Of a stretch of DNA of 8,051 bases, positions 7,327-8,051 are shown in pieces. Origin of the DNA: CAVRZY01 sp963725415 (GTDB lineage Bacteria; Acidobacteriota; Terriglobia; Bryobacterales; Bryobacteraceae); the NCBI GenBank assembly GCA_963725415.1, contig CAVRZY010000019.1, positions 1 to 8,051 on the forward strand. The letters are read 5' to 3'. Both the position numbers and the translations under genes were made by a program. The notes under the pieces were generated by a model. It was not told the origin of the DNA and made no database searches. It was given only the letters and a program-made list of their open reading frames with translations. Within the stretch, counting starts at the first letter, position 1; each line of letters starts with the position of its first letter.

Positions 7327-7499
7327 GCGTAATTGGGTGACAGCACGCTCCCGAGGTGGCGCGGGCTTCAGCCTGCCGAGCCGGCACTCATGCCGGCTCT
7401 TGAGCCGTGTGGAAAAGCCAGCGGAAGCGCCGAGATGAGTCTCGGCGCGGCAGGCAAGAGTGCCTGCGCCACATCGGAATTTGCCACTGTATTCCGCGC
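7327..7499. repeat. MITE/REP-like cluster of four hairpins interrupting the DUF4258-like gene
   Basis: Four hairpins with tiny loops lie in a row: gcgggct-tc-agcctgc (7361-7376, one G-U pair); gagccggca-ctca-tgccggctc (7378-7399, perfect); gcgccgaga-tgag-tctcggcgc (7427-7448, perfect); and a bulged stem around aggca-agag-tgcct (7444-7470). The core has inverted ends: gtggcgcgggc at 7356-7366 and gcctgcgccac at 7462-7472 (10 of 11 pair). A wider imperfect inverted pair (7327-7342 with 7482-7497, 11 of 16) and a direct repeat ggctc (7322-7326, 7500-7504) may mark the true ends. No protein is encoded, so movement would need a transposase supplied elsewhere. Exact borders are uncertain. Confidence 0.6.
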
Positions 7500-7602
7500 G
7501 GCTCAGTAGATATTCATCCCCGAGATGCGGAAGTACTTGCGTGTGGTTGCACTGGAGGATGGGGAGACCGTGCACAACACCTTCACGGCCCGCGATTTTT
7601 CT

Positions 7603-7606
7603 GAGG
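7603..7606 (+). promoter_or_regulatory. Ribosome binding site of the DUF2283 gene
   Basis: GAGG 7 nt before the ATG at 7614, within the end of the upstream coding piece. It supports the chosen start and, with the ATGA overlap, coupled translation of the original pair. Confidence 0.5.
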
Positions 7607-7613
7607 CGGGGTC

Positions 7614-7832
7614 ATGAAATTTCATTACTACCCAGAGACCGATTCACTCTACATCGACCTCTCGGAAAAGGCCAGCGTGGACCCCCGTGAGGTCGCGCCA
7701 GGCGTGGTGCTGGATTTTGATGGTGAGGGGCACCTGGTCGGCATCGATATCGATCAGGCCAGCAAGACCGTGACCCTCTCGCGTCTGGAAGCCGAGTCAC
7801 TACCGGCAGGTGGTGTCTCACTGACGAAGTAG
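7614..7832 (+). CDS. DUF2283 domain protein (72 aa)
   Basis: A small single-domain DUF2283 protein. The family has no proven biochemical activity; its genes are commonly found in small two-gene modules next to DUF4258-type genes, which suggests a partner or antitoxin-like role, unproven here. Visible motifs are YPETDSLYIDLS (6-17), REVAPGVVLDFDGEGHLVGI (25-44) continuing IDIDQAS; this alternation of beta strands with the acidic LDFDGEG turn is the family signature. Length is normal. The ATG overlaps the TGA of the upstream gene piece (ATGA) and has a GAGG ribosome binding site. The gene is clean and complete even though its presumed partner upstream is broken, so it may survive as an orphan. 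It lacks an obvious promoter of its own. Confidence 0.9.
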   Translation: MKFHYYPETDSLYIDLSEKASVDPREVAPGVVLDFDGEGHLVGIDIDQASKTVTLSRLEAESLPAGGVSLTK

Positions 7833-7925
7833 CGTTCGTTCCGGCTGGGTGATCGAGCGGCCTGCGCTGAGATCACGTCTGGATCTCGGATTTCCGATTT
7901 AAACATTTCCCGGTAACTTTGTAAG

Positions 7926-8051
7926 ATGGTCGGACGCCTTTATTCATGCGGGTTCGAACGCGATCCAGACACTCCGGAGCTCCACACCCAATGGGTGAAA
8001 AACAAAATCAACCCTTTTGTCACCAACCTGGAGACAGGCAGCCGGGCAGTG
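7926..8051 (+). CDS. Start of an unrecognised protein, cut by the window end
   Basis: An open frame of 42 codons with no stop runs off the window. It begins MVGRLYSCGFERDPDTPELH and continues TQWVKNKINPFVTNLETGSR. The composition looks like real protein and not like a high-GC shadow frame. I do not recognise the family. There is no strong ribosome binding site before the ATG, and the preceding 93 nt are more AT-rich than the rest of the window (tttaaacattt near 7898-7908), which could hold a promoter. An ATG in another frame at 7990 begins MGEKQNQPF, reminiscent of some transposase N-termini, but what follows does not keep that resemblance. Confidence 0.5.
   Translation, partial: MVGRLYSCGFERDPDTPELHTQWVKNKINPFVTNLETGSRAV

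Larger units (their letters stand above)
7190..7617 (+). pseudogene. DUF4258-like small protein gene, split by a palindromic insertion
   Basis: Two coding pieces look like the halves of one small protein of about 80 aa. The left piece (about 7190-7324) reads KTTAYFEQQVLRKRPYIRRQ, then WCERALREPVKRKRQPDG and RIRYYCG. The right piece (about 7511-7617) reads FIPEMRKYLRVVALEDGETV, then HNTFTARDFSEAGS and stop. From memory this resembles small DUF4258-type proteins that often sit before DUF2283 genes. The pieces are in different frames and separated by about 180 nt of non-coding hairpin sequence. The left piece has no in-frame ATG (GTG at 7217 is the only nearby start) and, translated alone, runs into the insertion to a stop at 7436-7438. 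The right piece has its own ATG at 7525 and could yield 30 aa. Its TGA overlaps the next ATG by 4 nt. The split is clear; the family name is tentative. Confidence 0.6.

Noticed and set aside
7350..7472. The hairpin cluster as a CRISPR array.
   Set aside because: The hairpins differ in sequence, are not separated by spacers of regular length, and no cas gene is present.
7944..7990. gggttcgaacgc looked like the T arm of a tRNA.
   Set aside because: The bases on either side of ttcgaac do not pair (gcggg against gcgat), and no acceptor stem or anticodon arm can be built around it.
7990..8051. MGEKQNQPF as the start of an IS1380-like transposase.
   Set aside because: Only the first residues are reminiscent of that family. 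The following residues diverge at once, and the overlapping frame from 7926 looks more protein-like.

Overview
The window is high-GC bacterial DNA, probably from an acidobacterium of the Solibacter/Bryobacter type. That guess rests on gene content (a secreted Gfo/Idh/MocA-type protein, a Tat-exported DUF362 protein, REP-like palindromes, an IS5-type element). There is no rRNA or other marker that would settle it.

Layout. Bases 1-1270 are an IS5-family insertion sequence with perfect 17-bp terminal inverted repeats. Its transposase (minus strand) is split by one -1 frameshift in a G run. Next comes a short spacer with REP-like palindromes. A compact minus-strand block follows, in transcription order recG, rsmD, a Tat-exported DUF362 protein and an exported protein of unknown function (6215 down to 1373). 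recG/rsmD overlap by 1 nt, and the last two genes are 1 nt apart. Only 27 nt separate recG from a divergent plus-strand gene for a secreted Gfo/Idh/MocA-like oxidoreductase (6243-7185). Downstream are a small gene resembling the DUF4258 type, broken by a cluster of hairpins (about 7327-7499), a DUF2283 gene overlapping its last codon (7614-7832), and the first 42 codons of an unrecognised reading frame that leaves the window (7926-8051).

The most striking signal is that recG and the oxidoreductase gene, from about 4567 to 6940, carry roughly 25 single-base insertions, while the neighbouring rsmD, DUF362 and exported-protein genes and the last 470 nt of recG carry none. Removing the insertions gives a complete RecG of about 700 aa with every helicase motif and a 311-aa oxidoreductase with a clean signal peptide. 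I read this as a poorly polished stretch of assembly, not two pseudogenes.

The most interesting biology is at the right end: a DUF4258-like/DUF2283 pair, arranged like a small toxin-antitoxin-type module, whose first gene is split by a MITE/REP-like hairpin cluster. One arm of that cluster recurs (20 of 23 positions) beside the insertion sequence 6 kb away. I see no CRISPR array, tRNA, rRNA or riboswitch, and no convincing new multi-gene system.
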